From Mucilaginibacter sp. (GTDB taxonomy: Bacteria; Bacteroidota; Bacteroidia; Sphingobacteriales; Sphingobacteriaceae): a DNA stretch of 64,000 nt. The notes below the pieces were generated by a model that saw only the letters and a list, made by a program, of their open reading frames with translations, had not been told where the DNA came from and did no database searches. Location: positions 1 to 64,000 of the forward strand of contig JARLHA010000003.1 of assembly GCA_031292485.1 (NCBI GenBank). Reading direction: 5' to 3'. This document shows positions 24,077-33,233 of this stretch, piece by piece. The stretch's first letter is position 1. Each line of letters opens with the position of its first letter. Made by a program: the position numbers and the translations under genes.

Positions 24077-24307
24077 ACTATTCTGATATTTAGCGTATTT
24101 CTTCATTACTTCATCATGGGGCGTTAGTTTCCCTTCTTCAGCCTGTTTTCTGCCGCGTTCAATCCCGGCTTTTACATGCTCAGGCAAGTCGCTCCAGAAA
24201 TCTTTGTCATGATTTTCAAAAGCCTCTTTTATCTGAAGCAATACTGCCTCATCCTCAGTTTCGAGCAGGCTTTTGGCTAATTCTATTTTTTCAGTTTGTA
24301 AATCCAT
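24068..24307 (-). CDS. Orphan addiction-module antitoxin-like protein
   Basis: A 79-residue protein from the ATG at 24305-24307 (a GTG at 24319 would add four). The helix EKIELAKSLLETEDEAVLLQ and the C-terminal HVKAGIERGRKQAEEGKLTPHDEVMKKYAKY segment match the antitoxin tail of addiction-module proteins. No toxin gene follows: the next sequence on this strand is the 3' end of the convergent RelE/ParE toxin. It may be a leftover of a lost module or a protective antitoxin. Confidence 0.72.
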   Translation of the reverse strand: MDLQTEKIELAKSLLETEDEAVLLQIKEAFENHDKDFWSDLPEHVKAGIERGRKQAEEGKLTPHDEVMKKYAKYQNSLL

Positions 24308-24329
24308 ATCTTTATACACAAAAATTTCT

Positions 24330-24623
24330 TCATCCCTTCACCACTGCCCGCATCGGGTAATATTCATAATTATTTATTTGCGAGGCCGGGTCGTCGGCGA
24401 TCAGGGCTTTTATTTCATCTTCATCGTCTGTGGTTAGGATGCCCATTCCATAAACAGCCTGCGGGTCCATCACCGGGCCGTAAACCAGCACTTTCCCCTC
24501 GTCCAGAAATTTCTTCCAATAGGCAACATGCTGTATCATGATCGCCCGCTCATCAGGCGTCATATCCTGGGCAAACGTCGGGCGGCAGGGCACAAGTTTC
24601 AGGAAATAATATTTTTTCTCCAT
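24330..24623 (-). CDS. YCII-related domain protein
   Basis: A 97-residue YCII-fold protein from the ATG at 24621-24623 (a TTG two codons upstream also opens the frame). The typical MTPDERAIMIQHVAYWKKFLDEGKVLVYGPV segment carries the conserved His, and the strand around GMGILTTDDEDE completes the ferredoxin-like fold. Members are small, often dimeric proteins of unclear enzymatic role, some linked to dehalogenation-like chemistry. It stands 22 bp from the orphan antitoxin gene on the same strand. Confidence 0.85.
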   Translation of the reverse strand: MEKKYYFLKLVPCRPTFAQDMTPDERAIMIQHVAYWKKFLDEGKVLVYGPVMDPQAVYGMGILTTDDEDEIKALIADDPASQINNYEYYPMRAVVKG

Positions 24624-24629
24624 AACCAA

Positions 24630-24957
24630 TGTTTTTGGGGATAAATATAATGACTCTATTACGCATTGTATGTGTTAAATGATGGGTTAAAAAAAATGAC
24701 GGCCTTCACCACGCGGGATTTCGCACTTGTGAACCAAAAGAAAAAAAGGTTTACACAAGGTTTACACAATTCCCAATATTACTTGCTTATTATATTGATA
24801 TTCAATATATTATAAAATAGCCGGATTTACACAAATCCGTTTTTTTTTGCTGAACCATTAAGTGTTTTTCAATGGGATGCCCGCCCTTAAAAAAGACAGG
24901 GAGCCTTGGATAAAAACCTAAACCCACACCAAACGTGGCAGAGCCAATATAATTTAA
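24630..24957. other. Gene-free stretch with TTTACACAA repeats
   Basis: No reading frame is credible here. The word TTTACACAA occurs three times between 24750 and 24836, the last inside a hairpin at 24822. The middle (24780-24815) is an AT-rich run of short palindromes. A small transcribed RNA ending at the hairpin is possible. Confidence 0.6.
24822..24848 (+). terminator. Intrinsic terminator without an obvious upstream gene
   Basis: CGGATTT-ACAC-AAATCCG is followed by nine T. The nearest plus-strand gene, the RelE/ParE toxin, ends 746 bp upstream and the intervening genes are on the other strand. It would suit the 3' end of a small RNA. Confidence 0.6.
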
Positions 24958-25629
24958 TCAGCCCATTTTTGCCAGCACCTTAATGTCTATTACTTCGATC
25001 ACCTGCTTGCTATAACCAAAGCGTGTAACGTTGATCATTGCCCGGCCCAGTTCTGCCAGCGTGCTCACTCCGCCGGGAAATACCCACCGTAACAAGGGAT
25101 ACATCCAGGTAATATATTTATAATACTTATTGGTGTTTTTAAGCCCCGGGGTTGGGTGCATATAGCCGGGCCTGAAGGCAAAAACCTGTTTAAAAGGCAG
25201 TTTCATCAGGTCGTTCTCGGTTTTACCTTTTACCCTTGCCCACATGAAGCGCCCTTTTTCCGTGCTGTCGGTGCCAGTACCCGAAACATAACAAAAGGTC
25301 GTATCGGGGTTGAGTTTACTCAGGGTTTGCGCCACATTTAAGGTCAGGGTGTACGTCAACCTGTAGTATTCCGGCTCTTTCATCCCGACTGAGGAAACGC
25401 CCAAACAAAAATAGCAGGCATTATAACCGATTAGCTGATCCGCAATGGGGCTGATGTCGAAAAAGTCAGTATGAATGATCTCCTTAAGCTTTGGGTGAAC
25501 GGTACCACAAGGCTTTCTGCCAACCACCAACACCGCTTCAACCTGGGGATCCAACAGGCATTCGTGCAGTACGCCTTCGCCAACCATGCCCGAAGCACCG
25601 GTTACAATGGCCCGTATATTTATTTCCAT
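24958..25629 (-). CDS. Atypical short-chain dehydrogenase / NAD(P)-binding epimerase-like protein
   Basis: A 223-residue Rossmann protein. The dinucleotide loop is VTGASGMVGEG (about 9-19). The usual YxxxK catalytic pair of classical SDRs is not seen in place, but YVSGTGTDSTEKGR and WARVKGKTEN at the expected region fit the atypical NmrA-like or HTATIP2-like subgroup. It may be an oxidoreductase or an NADPH sensor. It is monocistronic or co-transcribed with the GH3 gene 26 bp upstream. Confidence 0.85.
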   Translation of the reverse strand: MEINIRAIVTGASGMVGEGVLHECLLDPQVEAVLVVGRKPCGTVHPKLKEIIHTDFFDISPIADQLIGYNACYFCLGVSSVGMKEPEYYRLTYTLTLNVAQTLSKLNPDTTFCYVSGTGTDSTEKGRFMWARVKGKTENDLMKLPFKQVFAFRPGYMHPTPGLKNTNKYYKYITWMYPLLRWVFPGGVSTLAELGRAMINVTRFGYSKQVIEVIDIKVLAKMG

Positions 25630-25655
25630 GATACAAGATAGGTAGAATATTGAGA

Positions 25656-27383
25656 CTATTGAAGCCTTAAACCCTCCCCGGTATAAAAAAGCGGCTTCAC
25701 CGTAACAGGCATTCTGCCTGTCGGATTCATTTGCCGGAGAATAATTTTTACCGCCGAGCGCTGTAGTTCATCCGTCATTTGGTAACATTCAAGCAGGGCG
25801 CTGCACTTTTCAATTCCCGGCAGGGTAGCCAGCGTATAAGCATTTGCAAAAACACTAAAAACGGAGTTTTGGTGAGCCGCAACAGCAGTAATAAATTGTT
25901 TTACAGGGATGGGATAATCAAGCTTGCTTGCGGGCCGCGGGCGGGTGTCATTGATACTAACAAAAACCTGGTCGTATTGGTTCAGGATATTCAACAAGGC
26001 CTTTAACTCATTTTCCGGAGTATCCTTACCCACCTGGAAAAACGCACTATTGGGATACCACCTGGCGAGCCCCTGCTGAAAAACTGTACCTTTAGTTACC
26101 CCCACGCTAATAATGGCCGTTTTTAACAGCGGGTTCATCTGTAAAGCATTCGCATCACCCTTTAGCAGGGTAATTGCCGCATCGCTTAGTTGCTGCACCA
26201 ATTCTTTAGCTGCTGGCCTGTTTAAATCGGCTACCAGGTTTTCTGTCGAAACTTCGTTATAATGGTTCAACCCGGCCCAATACTTGGCCTCCAGTACTTT
26301 TTTTACGCGCGCCTCAAACTCCTGTTTTGAAATACCTCCCTTGCGGACCACCTTTCGGATCAGTTTTATGGCCCTTCCCGAATTCTCAGATAATTCTATA
26401 ATGTCATTCCCTGCCAAAAAAGCTTTTACATCGGCTTCGCCTTCGGGGAAATAATTAGTAACGGCTTTCATTTCCATCGCATCCGAAACGATCAGGCCTT
26501 TGAATCTAAGCGAGTCTTTTAAAACCCCCGTTACGATGGGTCTGGATAATGTCGACGGTAACTTTTTTGTAGTATCCAGCGCCGGAATATTCATGTGGGC
26601 AACCATTATGCCACTGATACCGGCTTTTATCGCCTCGCGAAAAGGGTATTCCTCCAAAGTATCCAATCGCTCGCGGCTAAAGGGTAATAAAGGCAAGTCG
26701 AGATGCGAATCGACATTGGTATCACCATGACCGGGAAAATGCTTCGCTGTAGTTAAAAGGCCTTCACTTTGCATACCCTGCATATAGGCTATCCCTTTTG
26801 TGGCCACGTTGTATTTATTATCCCCAAATGAACGGTAGTTGATCACCGGGTTATCCGGGTTATTGTTCACATCCATATCCGGGCCGAGGTTCATTTGCAT
26901 CCCCATCCGCTTAAAATCATACGCAACAAATTGCCCCATTTTATAGATCAGCGAATTATCCTGTATAGCGCCCAGTGTCATCTGGAAAGGGTACGATATA
27001 GTTGAATCCAACCGCATGCCCAAACCCCATTCACCGTCCATTGTGATCAACATAGGTACTCTGGCCAGTTTTTGATAGCGGTTGATCAACTCAGCCTGCC
27101 TCACCGGCCCTCCCTGGAAAAAAACAAGCCCTCCAATTTGTTCATCACTAATCACTTTCGCAACCGAATCCTCATAGGCCAGCCCGCGCTCTGTACTGGC
27201 GCGGATAAAAAACAGCTGGGCAATTTTCTTGCGCCGGTTCATCCTCCTGAAAACCGAATCGACCCAATGGTTTTTGTGGTTTAAGGATTGTATATAGCTT
27301 TCTTTCTGCGCAAAAGCGCCAAATGATATAAAATTAATGGCTATTACTAAAAACCACTTAAACCGCGTTTTAAACACCTTCAT
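25656..27383 (-). CDS. Glycoside hydrolase family 3, beta-N-acetylhexosaminidase-like
   Basis: A 575-residue enzyme from the ATG at 27381-27383; an upstream start at 27419 is rejected because the signal peptide (KWFLVIAINFISFGAFAQ) begins naturally here. The NagZ signature KHFPGHGDTNVDSHLDLPLL spans the catalytic His and Asp loop, and the nucleophile is expected in LIVSDAMEMKAV. The C-terminal domain is of the GH3 C type. It probably removes beta-linked N-acetylglucosamine from peptidoglycan fragments or chitin in the periplasm. The -7 element at 27388-27395 lies so close that a leaderless transcript is likely. Confidence 0.9.
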   Translation of the reverse strand: MKVFKTRFKWFLVIAINFISFGAFAQKESYIQSLNHKNHWVDSVFRRMNRRKKIAQLFFIRASTERGLAYEDSVAKVISDEQIGGLVFFQGGPVRQAELINRYQKLARVPMLITMDGEWGLGMRLDSTISYPFQMTLGAIQDNSLIYKMGQFVAYDFKRMGMQMNLGPDMDVNNNPDNPVINYRSFGDNKYNVATKGIAYMQGMQSEGLLTTAKHFPGHGDTNVDSHLDLPLLPFSRERLDTLEEYPFREAIKAGISGIMVAHMNIPALDTTKKLPSTLSRPIVTGVLKDSLRFKGLIVSDAMEMKAVTNYFPEGEADVKAFLAGNDIIELSENSGRAIKLIRKVVRKGGISKQEFEARVKKVLEAKYWAGLNHYNEVSTENLVADLNRPAAKELVQQLSDAAITLLKGDANALQMNPLLKTAIISVGVTKGTVFQQGLARWYPNSAFFQVGKDTPENELKALLNILNQYDQVFVSINDTRPRPASKLDYPIPVKQFITAVAAHQNSVFSVFANAYTLATLPGIEKCSALLECYQMTDELQRSAVKIILRQMNPTGRMPVTVKPLFYTGEGLRLQ

Positions 27384-27387
27384 GGGC

Positions 27388-27395
27388 CAAATGTA
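27388..27395 (-). promoter_or_regulatory. -7 element immediately before the GH3 start
   Basis: TACATTTG on the minus strand ends four bases before the ATG. At the usual distance transcription would begin at or next to the start codon. Confidence 0.5.
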
Positions 27396-27508
27396 GTTTA
27401 AAAATGAATTTGGTGGCATGGTTTTTAATATGAATTACATTAAAAAATGAATGCCGAATAAACCTTTGGCTAAATTTTTACTCTATGCTATATAAAAACA
27501 ACATTGTT

Positions 27509-28168
27509 ATGAAAAAAATTCTCTTTTTTGCGATGTGCCTGCTGTTTGCAGGTTCGGTATGCGCACAAGGTTATTATGGCCACCGTCGCGTAAGGCGACC
27601 ACCGCCACGCAGTCAATATGATGATTTTTATAAAGTGAGGGTGGGTTTAACAGGCGGTTTAAACGTAGCAAATACGGTAGATGCCTATAATTCTAATTTT
27701 AGTACCGCAGCTATTGCCGGTTTCAATCTGGGTTTGTTTCTTGACGTACCTTTGATTTATCCATTAAGTTTTGAGCCTGAAATATTGTATTCGCAAAAGG
27801 GTTATGCGGCTGTAACCAACTATGGTAATTTTACGCAGCGTTCCAATTATATTGACGTTCCGTTATTGGCGAAATTTAAGTTGTCGCCAATTTTTAATAT
27901 CCTGGTTGGGCCGCAGATCGCTATCCCTGTTTCAACAACAAACACCTACGATAATGGGTTTGATGTAACTGCCCAGCAGTATTACAACAACTATGGCCAA
28001 AAAACAATACTTGACGGCGTTGTGGGTGTAAGTTTTGACCTCAGCCGCGATGTTGAATTACGTGCAAGGTACACCATCGATCTTCAGCCTAATGATCAAA
28101 ATGCTTCCTACGGCGGCGATTACCGCAACCAGGTTTGGCAAATTGGCTTAGGGTTTAAGTTTGAGTAA
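27509..28168 (+). CDS. Outer membrane beta-barrel protein (porin family)
   Basis: A 219-residue barrel protein from the ATG at 27509 (a frame from 27485 adds eight residues and is less likely). It has a signal peptide (KKILFFAMCLLFAGSVCAQ), a basic Arg/Pro linker (HRRVRRPPPRSQ) and about eight amphipathic strands ending IGLGFKFE with the terminal aromatic expected for BAM-assembled barrels. It fits the OMP_b-brl_2 group common in Bacteroidota. Its cargo, if any, is unknown. Confidence 0.88.
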   Translation: MKKILFFAMCLLFAGSVCAQGYYGHRRVRRPPPRSQYDDFYKVRVGLTGGLNVANTVDAYNSNFSTAAIAGFNLGLFLDVPLIYPLSFEPEILYSQKGYAAVTNYGNFTQRSNYIDVPLLAKFKLSPIFNILVGPQIAIPVSTTNTYDNGFDVTAQQYYNNYGQKTILDGVVGVSFDLSRDVELRARYTIDLQPNDQNASYGGDYRNQVWQIGLGFKFE

Positions 28169-28193
28169 GCATTAAAAAGATTGAAATTTTATT

Positions 28194-28230
28194 AAAAAGC
28201 CATCCTTGTTTTTGTAAGGTTGGCTTTTTA
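28194..28230. terminator. Bidirectional terminator between convergent genes
   Basis: AAAAAGCCA and TGGCTTTTT form the outer stem, with CCTT and AAGG inside and a T-rich loop. A-run and T-run flank the stem on opposite sides, so it can end transcription from the barrel gene and from the glycan operon. The latter's stop codon (28228-28230) lies within it. Confidence 0.85.
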
Positions 28231-29181
28231 TTTAAACCTGAATTTGATCCACCTTTTCAATTTTCTGTGCCAGGCATTATACTTAAGCCGTTTTTGTTCA
28301 ATATTAAAATCGCGGTTGATGATGGAGAGATCAGCTTGTTTTTGAGGGACAAAAAAATCCGGGTCAGAAATTTCTTCAATTTCTATTAAAGGGATATTGG
28401 CATAAATACTTTCTTCATCAATAGTGTTTGTGGCGCCTGGATCAAACCCAATATTCGAAATCAGGTTTTCATTGGGTATAATCACCAGCCCATTATTAAA
28501 AAAGTTGCAAAAGTCAAGCGGATAGGCCCATGAGTTTATTTTTCCGGCCTTTAGTTCATTAAAAATATTTGTCCAGGCTTCGGCCACAAAATCATCAGCA
28601 TAAATATTTTTCAACTGCTCTTTTACTTCGCTGCTGTTGTATTTGGTGAGGTTTAAATCGTAATCGTCCCAAACCCTCTTCCAGCTTGCCCAGCCCCAAA
28701 CATGGGTGCGGTTAGAGAAATAATAGCTGGCATTGCCCCATTTGTTGCCAAATTGTAAATTACAGCCTGTGATATGCCTGATGCGGGTATCATAACGGTA
28801 TTTTTCAAGCAGGACATCACAAAATTTAAAAAAACTATTAGCAGGCAGGCAATCATCTTCCAGGATGATCCCCTCCTCTTCCTGGTCAAAAAACCAGGTG
28901 ATCGCGGCCGATACGCCATGTTTACAACCTGCATTTTCATTTCTGAAAAGTGATTTCACATCACATTCCCAATCAATCGCACTTACAATTTCCCTTGTTT
29001 GCTTACATAGCTCAACATCTCCGGCATGATCCGGGCGTGGGCCATCAGCAGCAATATAAAGTCGTTTTGGTTGAGCAATTCTTATCGCCTCAAAAACCTT
29101 TTTTGTTGTTTCAGGACGGTTAAAAATAACAAACAGAACGGCTGATTTTGTTTGATAAGGTATTTTACCGAGCCGAGACAT
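28228..29181 (-). CDS. Glycosyltransferase-like protein (nucleotide-diphospho-sugar transferase fold)
   Basis: A 317-residue protein with a GT-A-like N-terminus: AVLFVIFNRPETTKKVFEAI, IAADGPRPDH and the metal-binding motif LEDDCLP (Glu-Asp-Asp). Such proteins in Bacteroidota surface glycan loci are annotated as sugar transferases or HlpA-like. No membrane segment is seen. It is the last gene of the minus-strand part of the glycan locus, starting 13 bp after the DUF5672 protein. The acceptor sugar cannot be told. Confidence 0.85.
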   Translation of the reverse strand: MSRLGKIPYQTKSAVLFVIFNRPETTKKVFEAIRIAQPKRLYIAADGPRPDHAGDVELCKQTREIVSAIDWECDVKSLFRNENAGCKHGVSAAITWFFDQEEEGIILEDDCLPANSFFKFCDVLLEKYRYDTRIRHITGCNLQFGNKWGNASYYFSNRTHVWGWASWKRVWDDYDLNLTKYNSSEVKEQLKNIYADDFVAEAWTNIFNELKAGKINSWAYPLDFCNFFNNGLVIIPNENLISNIGFDPGATNTIDEESIYANIPLIEIEEISDPDFFVPQKQADLSIINRDFNIEQKRLKYNAWHRKLKRWIKFRFK

Positions 29182-29193
29182 GTTTTTGCTTAC

Positions 29194-30003
29194 TTAAATA
29201 ATATAACCGTATTGTTTAAATATCGGGCGCCAAAAATCAAGGTGTATATCCCAGGCATGGCAACCAAAAGGCAATTGTTCATTATTGGTTTTGAAAGCGC
29301 GGTAGGGAAATATTTCCATTGAAAATTTTAGCCCTACTTTGTACGACGGAATTTTTAACCGGTTCTTACTCCTGTTGGCTTCAATACTCCAAAAAGCATC
29401 TTCATTATATTCATGTTCATCACGTTCCAGGTATTTTTCAATGGCGGGGCGCATTTTTTTACTGATTTCGTAAAACTTTTTAACCCTTCTGAGCGAAAAG
29501 CCCCCATTGCCAACTTTATTGTCAAATTGTTTTTTTGTGGGTAAACCATTTTTCTTCAGATCAAAACGGGTATGCACTTTAAATAAGAACCGCGACGCTA
29601 ATTCTTTTAAAATATTCGGATATACTTTATTACGGATCCAGGGCGCCCCGATATAGTCATATCCCTGACTGCACCAGAAATCCAGCTCATCTTTAAAAAC
29701 AAAAGCGTCGAGCTGGTAAATTAAAATATATTCATACGCTAAAAACTGGCTGTAAAACAAATCAGAAAGCATCAGCGAATTATAACCTTTGATCCCATTA
29801 AAATATTTATCCTCAAAACTTACGGTTTTTAAAAAAGTATATTTCTCAGTTGCTTTTGGCAAAACCAAACTTTCGGGCTTAATGGCTATTATGTGGTAAT
29901 TTGAAAGCACTTTTTCGCATTGATCCAATGCTATTTGTTCATATTCAAAAATAGTATTACGATAAAAAGGAATAATAACAGCTACCTTAGAATTTACATT
30001 CAT
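29194..30003 (-). CDS. DUF5672 family glycosyltransferase-like protein
   Basis: A 269-residue protein of the DUF5672 type, known from glycan clusters. Marks include VAVIIPFYR at the N-terminus, YQLDAFVF (a DxD-like metal site), YDYIGAPWI, and GNGGFSLRRVKKF, which resembles the end of a GT-A active site. It probably adds a sugar to the exported polysaccharide. It sits between the MsbA-type exporter and the transferase at 28228 in one transcription unit. Confidence 0.85.
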   Translation of the reverse strand: MNVNSKVAVIIPFYRNTIFEYEQIALDQCEKVLSNYHIIAIKPESLVLPKATEKYTFLKTVSFEDKYFNGIKGYNSLMLSDLFYSQFLAYEYILIYQLDAFVFKDELDFWCSQGYDYIGAPWIRNKVYPNILKELASRFLFKVHTRFDLKKNGLPTKKQFDNKVGNGGFSLRRVKKFYEISKKMRPAIEKYLERDEHEYNEDAFWSIEANRSKNRLKIPSYKVGLKFSMEIFPYRAFKTNNEQLPFGCHAWDIHLDFWRPIFKQYGYII

Positions 30004-30070
30004 AACCAGGATTTAACATAAATTTTTCAAAGTTATTTTTGGGGATCAAAGCCATTGTTATTCATTTTTT

Positions 30071-31900
30071 TCAATCGGCACTAAAGGTTTGCATATCTAT
30101 CAGCCTGCGGTATAAACCATTCATTTCAATCAGTTGCTGATGGTTACCCTGCTCAGCAATTCTACCATTTTCAAGTACAACAATAATATCAGCATTTTGT
30201 ATGGTACTTAAGCGGTGTGCTATAATTAATGATGTACGATTCTTCATCAGGTTGTTTAAAGCATCCTGCACCAGTTTTTCTGATTCAGTATCCAATGCCG
30301 AAGTAGCCTCATCCAGCAACATGATCGGCGGATTACTTAAAACCGCCCTGGCGATACAAATACGCTGCCGCTGTCCGCCTGATAACTTGGTGCCGCGGTC
30401 GCCAATATTTGTATCATACCCATTTTCAGTTTCTAAAATAAAGTTGTGTGCATTTGCTATGCGGGCGGCGGCTTCAACCTGCGCTATAGTAGCATCCGTT
30501 TTGCCAAAGGCGATATTGTTGAAAATAGTATCATTAAACAGGATTGATTCCTGGTTCACGATTCCCATCATGGCTCGTACGGAATCAACTTTGAAATCCT
30601 GAATGTTTTTTCCATCAATCATTATTTCGCCGGATTTGGGCTCAATAAAACGTGGGATCAGGTCCATCAGCGTTGATTTACCGCCACCCGAAGGGCCGAC
30701 TAAGGCTACCGTTTTTCCTTTGGGCACGCAAAAGTTAACGTCGGACAACACTACCTTATCTTCATAAGCGAAAGTGACCTGTTTAAATTCAATACTATCA
30801 GTAAAGCCGTTAATAGCGATGGCGTCTGGCGCATCATTGATCAATGGCTTTTCATCAATCAGGGCCAAAACACGCTCACCAGCGGCAATGCCGGAGTGTA
30901 TCGTACTGAACGAATCGGACATTGCTTTGGCAGGCCTCATTACCTGTGAAAACAATGCAATATAAGTAATAAATATCTCAGGTTTTAATGAAGAAGCATC
31001 CTTAACAAAGATCAGGTGCCCCCCATAAAGCACTATACACGCGATCATGGTTATTCCAAAAAACTCCGATACCGGCGAGGCTAATTGCTGGCGCCTTGCC
31101 ATTGAACGTGTAATAGCCGAATATTTAACGTTTTCTTTATTAAACTTGTTTTTAATAAACTGGGTTGCATTAAAAGCCTTTATAATTTTGATGCCCGATA
31201 AGGCTTCATCAAGGTAACTGATCATATTGCCATAGGTCTGTTGAGATGCTATAGCCTGGAATTTTAACCTTTTTACGATACGGGAAATAACAAATGCAGA
31301 TACAGGTATCACAAGCAGCGAATAGAACGTTAGGTTAACCGACATATTGAATAACATGGCCATAAACGCGATGAGCGTTAACGGTTCCTTAAAAATTACC
31401 TGTAATGTACCCGTTACCGAAAATTGCACCACCTGTACATCTGATGCTATTTTAGAAATAATATCTCCCTTACGCTCATTACTAAAAAAACCCAGGTGAA
31501 GATTCATTACATTGTTAAAAACAGCCCTCCTGAAATTTAACAGCGTATGCACCCTCAAATTTTCCATCGTACGTTGCGATAAATAACGAAATAGGTTAGC
31601 AAGCAAAGCGGATACAACGATAACAGCACAGACAAATTCAAGGGTCGTCCAGGCACCAAAATTATTCAGCATATACTGCACGTAATAGTTGAAAATTCCC
31701 ATAATGTTAAAAAATGGTGGCCTTGGGCCTAATTTTACGAATGCACCGTGTTTACCTGAAAACAATGTTTGCAGCAAAGGAGCAAGCAGCGCAAGGTTCA
31801 ATGTGCTGAATATTACTGAAAATATAGTAGTAATAATATACGGAATGGCAAACTTTTCAATTGGTTTGGCAAATGATAGCAGCCGGAAATATGTCTTCAT
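30071..31900 (-). CDS. MsbA-type ABC exporter (fused permease and ATPase)
   Basis: A 609-residue half-transporter. Six membrane helices occupy the first 310 residues. The ATPase domain (about 340-600) has Walker A GPSGGGKST, signature LSGGQRQRICIARA, Walker B IMLLDEATSAL and an H-loop IIAHRLST. It is most like lipid A and lipid-linked-glycan exporters (MsbA, PglK-like). In the middle of a glycosyltransferase cluster, it probably flips a glycolipid across the inner membrane (inference). Confidence 0.92.
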   Translation of the reverse strand: MKTYFRLLSFAKPIEKFAIPYIITTIFSVIFSTLNLALLAPLLQTLFSGKHGAFVKLGPRPPFFNIMGIFNYYVQYMLNNFGAWTTLEFVCAVIVVSALLANLFRYLSQRTMENLRVHTLLNFRRAVFNNVMNLHLGFFSNERKGDIISKIASDVQVVQFSVTGTLQVIFKEPLTLIAFMAMLFNMSVNLTFYSLLVIPVSAFVISRIVKRLKFQAIASQQTYGNMISYLDEALSGIKIIKAFNATQFIKNKFNKENVKYSAITRSMARRQQLASPVSEFFGITMIACIVLYGGHLIFVKDASSLKPEIFITYIALFSQVMRPAKAMSDSFSTIHSGIAAGERVLALIDEKPLINDAPDAIAINGFTDSIEFKQVTFAYEDKVVLSDVNFCVPKGKTVALVGPSGGGKSTLMDLIPRFIEPKSGEIMIDGKNIQDFKVDSVRAMMGIVNQESILFNDTIFNNIAFGKTDATIAQVEAAARIANAHNFILETENGYDTNIGDRGTKLSGGQRQRICIARAVLSNPPIMLLDEATSALDTESEKLVQDALNNLMKNRTSLIIAHRLSTIQNADIIVVLENGRIAEQGNHQQLIEMNGLYRRLIDMQTFSAD

Positions 31901-32010
31901 TAATATAAATAAGAATAAACGTGCAAAGCTAACAGTAATTACCTAAATACGATTATCACAAAGCTTTTGAACAGTGAGTCGGGACAATATTATATATTTT
32001 TACAACACGG

Positions 32011-33144
32011 TTATAAATAATGTTGAACATCGGCCCAAACTTTTTCTAAAGTGACGGCAGTGATGCAAGGAAATGGATCTCCGTCTTTTATTTGATAAAT
32101 ACAATTCCAGTTGCAATTATAACATTCCATTTGCTCAAACATACAAACCGGCGCATCTTCAACAGCAACCGGATATGGTGCAAAACGCCCAAAATGCCCG
32201 CCTCCCAAAATACAAATTGCAGGCGTTTTTACTGCTGCTGCTATGTGGACGGCGCTCGTTTCGTTGCTGATGACCAGCGCAGCATTACCAATCAGTTCAA
32301 TTAATTGGGTTAATGGGGTTTTGCCGGCTAAATTATTTACCCTGCCGATTGGCAGCCTTTCCATCAAATAATTTCCTATTTCAGTCTCATCAGCGCTGCC
32401 TGCTATCAAAATCCGTACATTTGATTGCTCCAAAATAAGTTTTATTAAGACTAAAAACTTTTCGGCCTCCCATCTTCGCTTTGATACTCCGGCACCCGGA
32501 AATATGATCAGTGTCTTTTCAATCTTTTTGCTCACCGTTAGGTAAGGTCGTTTCAAGTTGACCGGATAGTCAAGTACGTTCGAGAAAAAATATTGCGAAC
32601 GGTCGAATTCAAACGATTTCCCGGCGGGCAGGACGAGTTTTATGGTATAAAATTGATCGGTTTTTGTTTTGTACCGTTCGGGCAACCCTTCAATATCTCC
32701 CATGAAGCCGACAATATGTCTTGCCGCTGTAAGCGCTGCCAATCCATCGGTTATCAGCAACCGGGTGTACGAAGGCTGTAATACCACATCATAGTTATTT
32801 TTAAAAAGCCGCCAACCAAGCTTAAAGGTTTTTAGGGGCAAGTGATCCAAATCGCCGGGTCTTATAAATATAAAATCATCAACATACTCGCGGTCATGTT
32901 CCAACGCAATATCTTGCCACAATTCATTTCCCAGCAGTGTGATCCGGTAATCTTTGTACCTGGCTGATTTTCGCAAAACTTCCAGATAGTTCCTGAAAAG
33001 GATATAATCGCCTATCGCATCAGTTTTTAGAAGCAGCAGATTTTGCTGCGGAGCCCTGAACCTTGCTAAAAACCGGAACAAGCCCGGGAACCTGAGCAGG
33101 ATAAAACGCGTTATTCTGAATAAATTCCTGTTTGGCGTTTGCAT
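32011..33144 (-). CDS. Glycosyltransferase family 9 (heptosyltransferase-like)
   Basis: A 377-residue GT-B enzyme of the ADP-heptose transferase family. The first domain contains LLLKTDAIGDYILFRNYLEVL. The second has IIFPGAGVSKRRWEAEKF and the nucleotide-site segment NETSAVHIAAAVKTPAICILGGGHFGRFAPYP. Family members transfer ADP-heptose to the lipopolysaccharide inner core. A C-terminal Cys pair region (MECYNCNWNC) is noticeable and may bind metal. Divergent from the GT2 gene at 33234. Confidence 0.9.
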   Translation of the reverse strand: MQTPNRNLFRITRFILLRFPGLFRFLARFRAPQQNLLLLKTDAIGDYILFRNYLEVLRKSARYKDYRITLLGNELWQDIALEHDREYVDDFIFIRPGDLDHLPLKTFKLGWRLFKNNYDVVLQPSYTRLLITDGLAALTAARHIVGFMGDIEGLPERYKTKTDQFYTIKLVLPAGKSFEFDRSQYFFSNVLDYPVNLKRPYLTVSKKIEKTLIIFPGAGVSKRRWEAEKFLVLIKLILEQSNVRILIAGSADETEIGNYLMERLPIGRVNNLAGKTPLTQLIELIGNAALVISNETSAVHIAAAVKTPAICILGGGHFGRFAPYPVAVEDAPVCMFEQMECYNCNWNCIYQIKDGDPFPCITAVTLEKVWADVQHYL

Positions 33145-33182
33145 TTAAATTGTTACAATTAATTAATTGAAGCAATATATAA

Positions 33183-33190
33183 TAGTTTTG
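33183..33190 (+). promoter_or_regulatory. -7 element of the plus-strand GT2 gene
   Basis: TAGTTTTG fits TAnnTTTG and lies 43 bp before the ATG at 33234. The nearest TTG (33167-33169) is only 13 bp upstream, so the -33 part is doubtful. Confidence 0.4.
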
Positions 33191-33233
33191 CGGCGTTGAG
33201 CCATTTGATTACCGGCAAATATAATTATTCACT

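Noticed and set aside
23520..24307. Toxin for the orphan antitoxin at 24068-24307
   Set aside because: The frame on the same strand downstream is only antisense of the RelE/ParE gene and does not encode a toxin.
24740..24850. Integrase attachment site
   Set aside because: The TTTACACAA repeats looked att-like, but no integrase or tRNA end lies nearby and the copies are only 9 bp.
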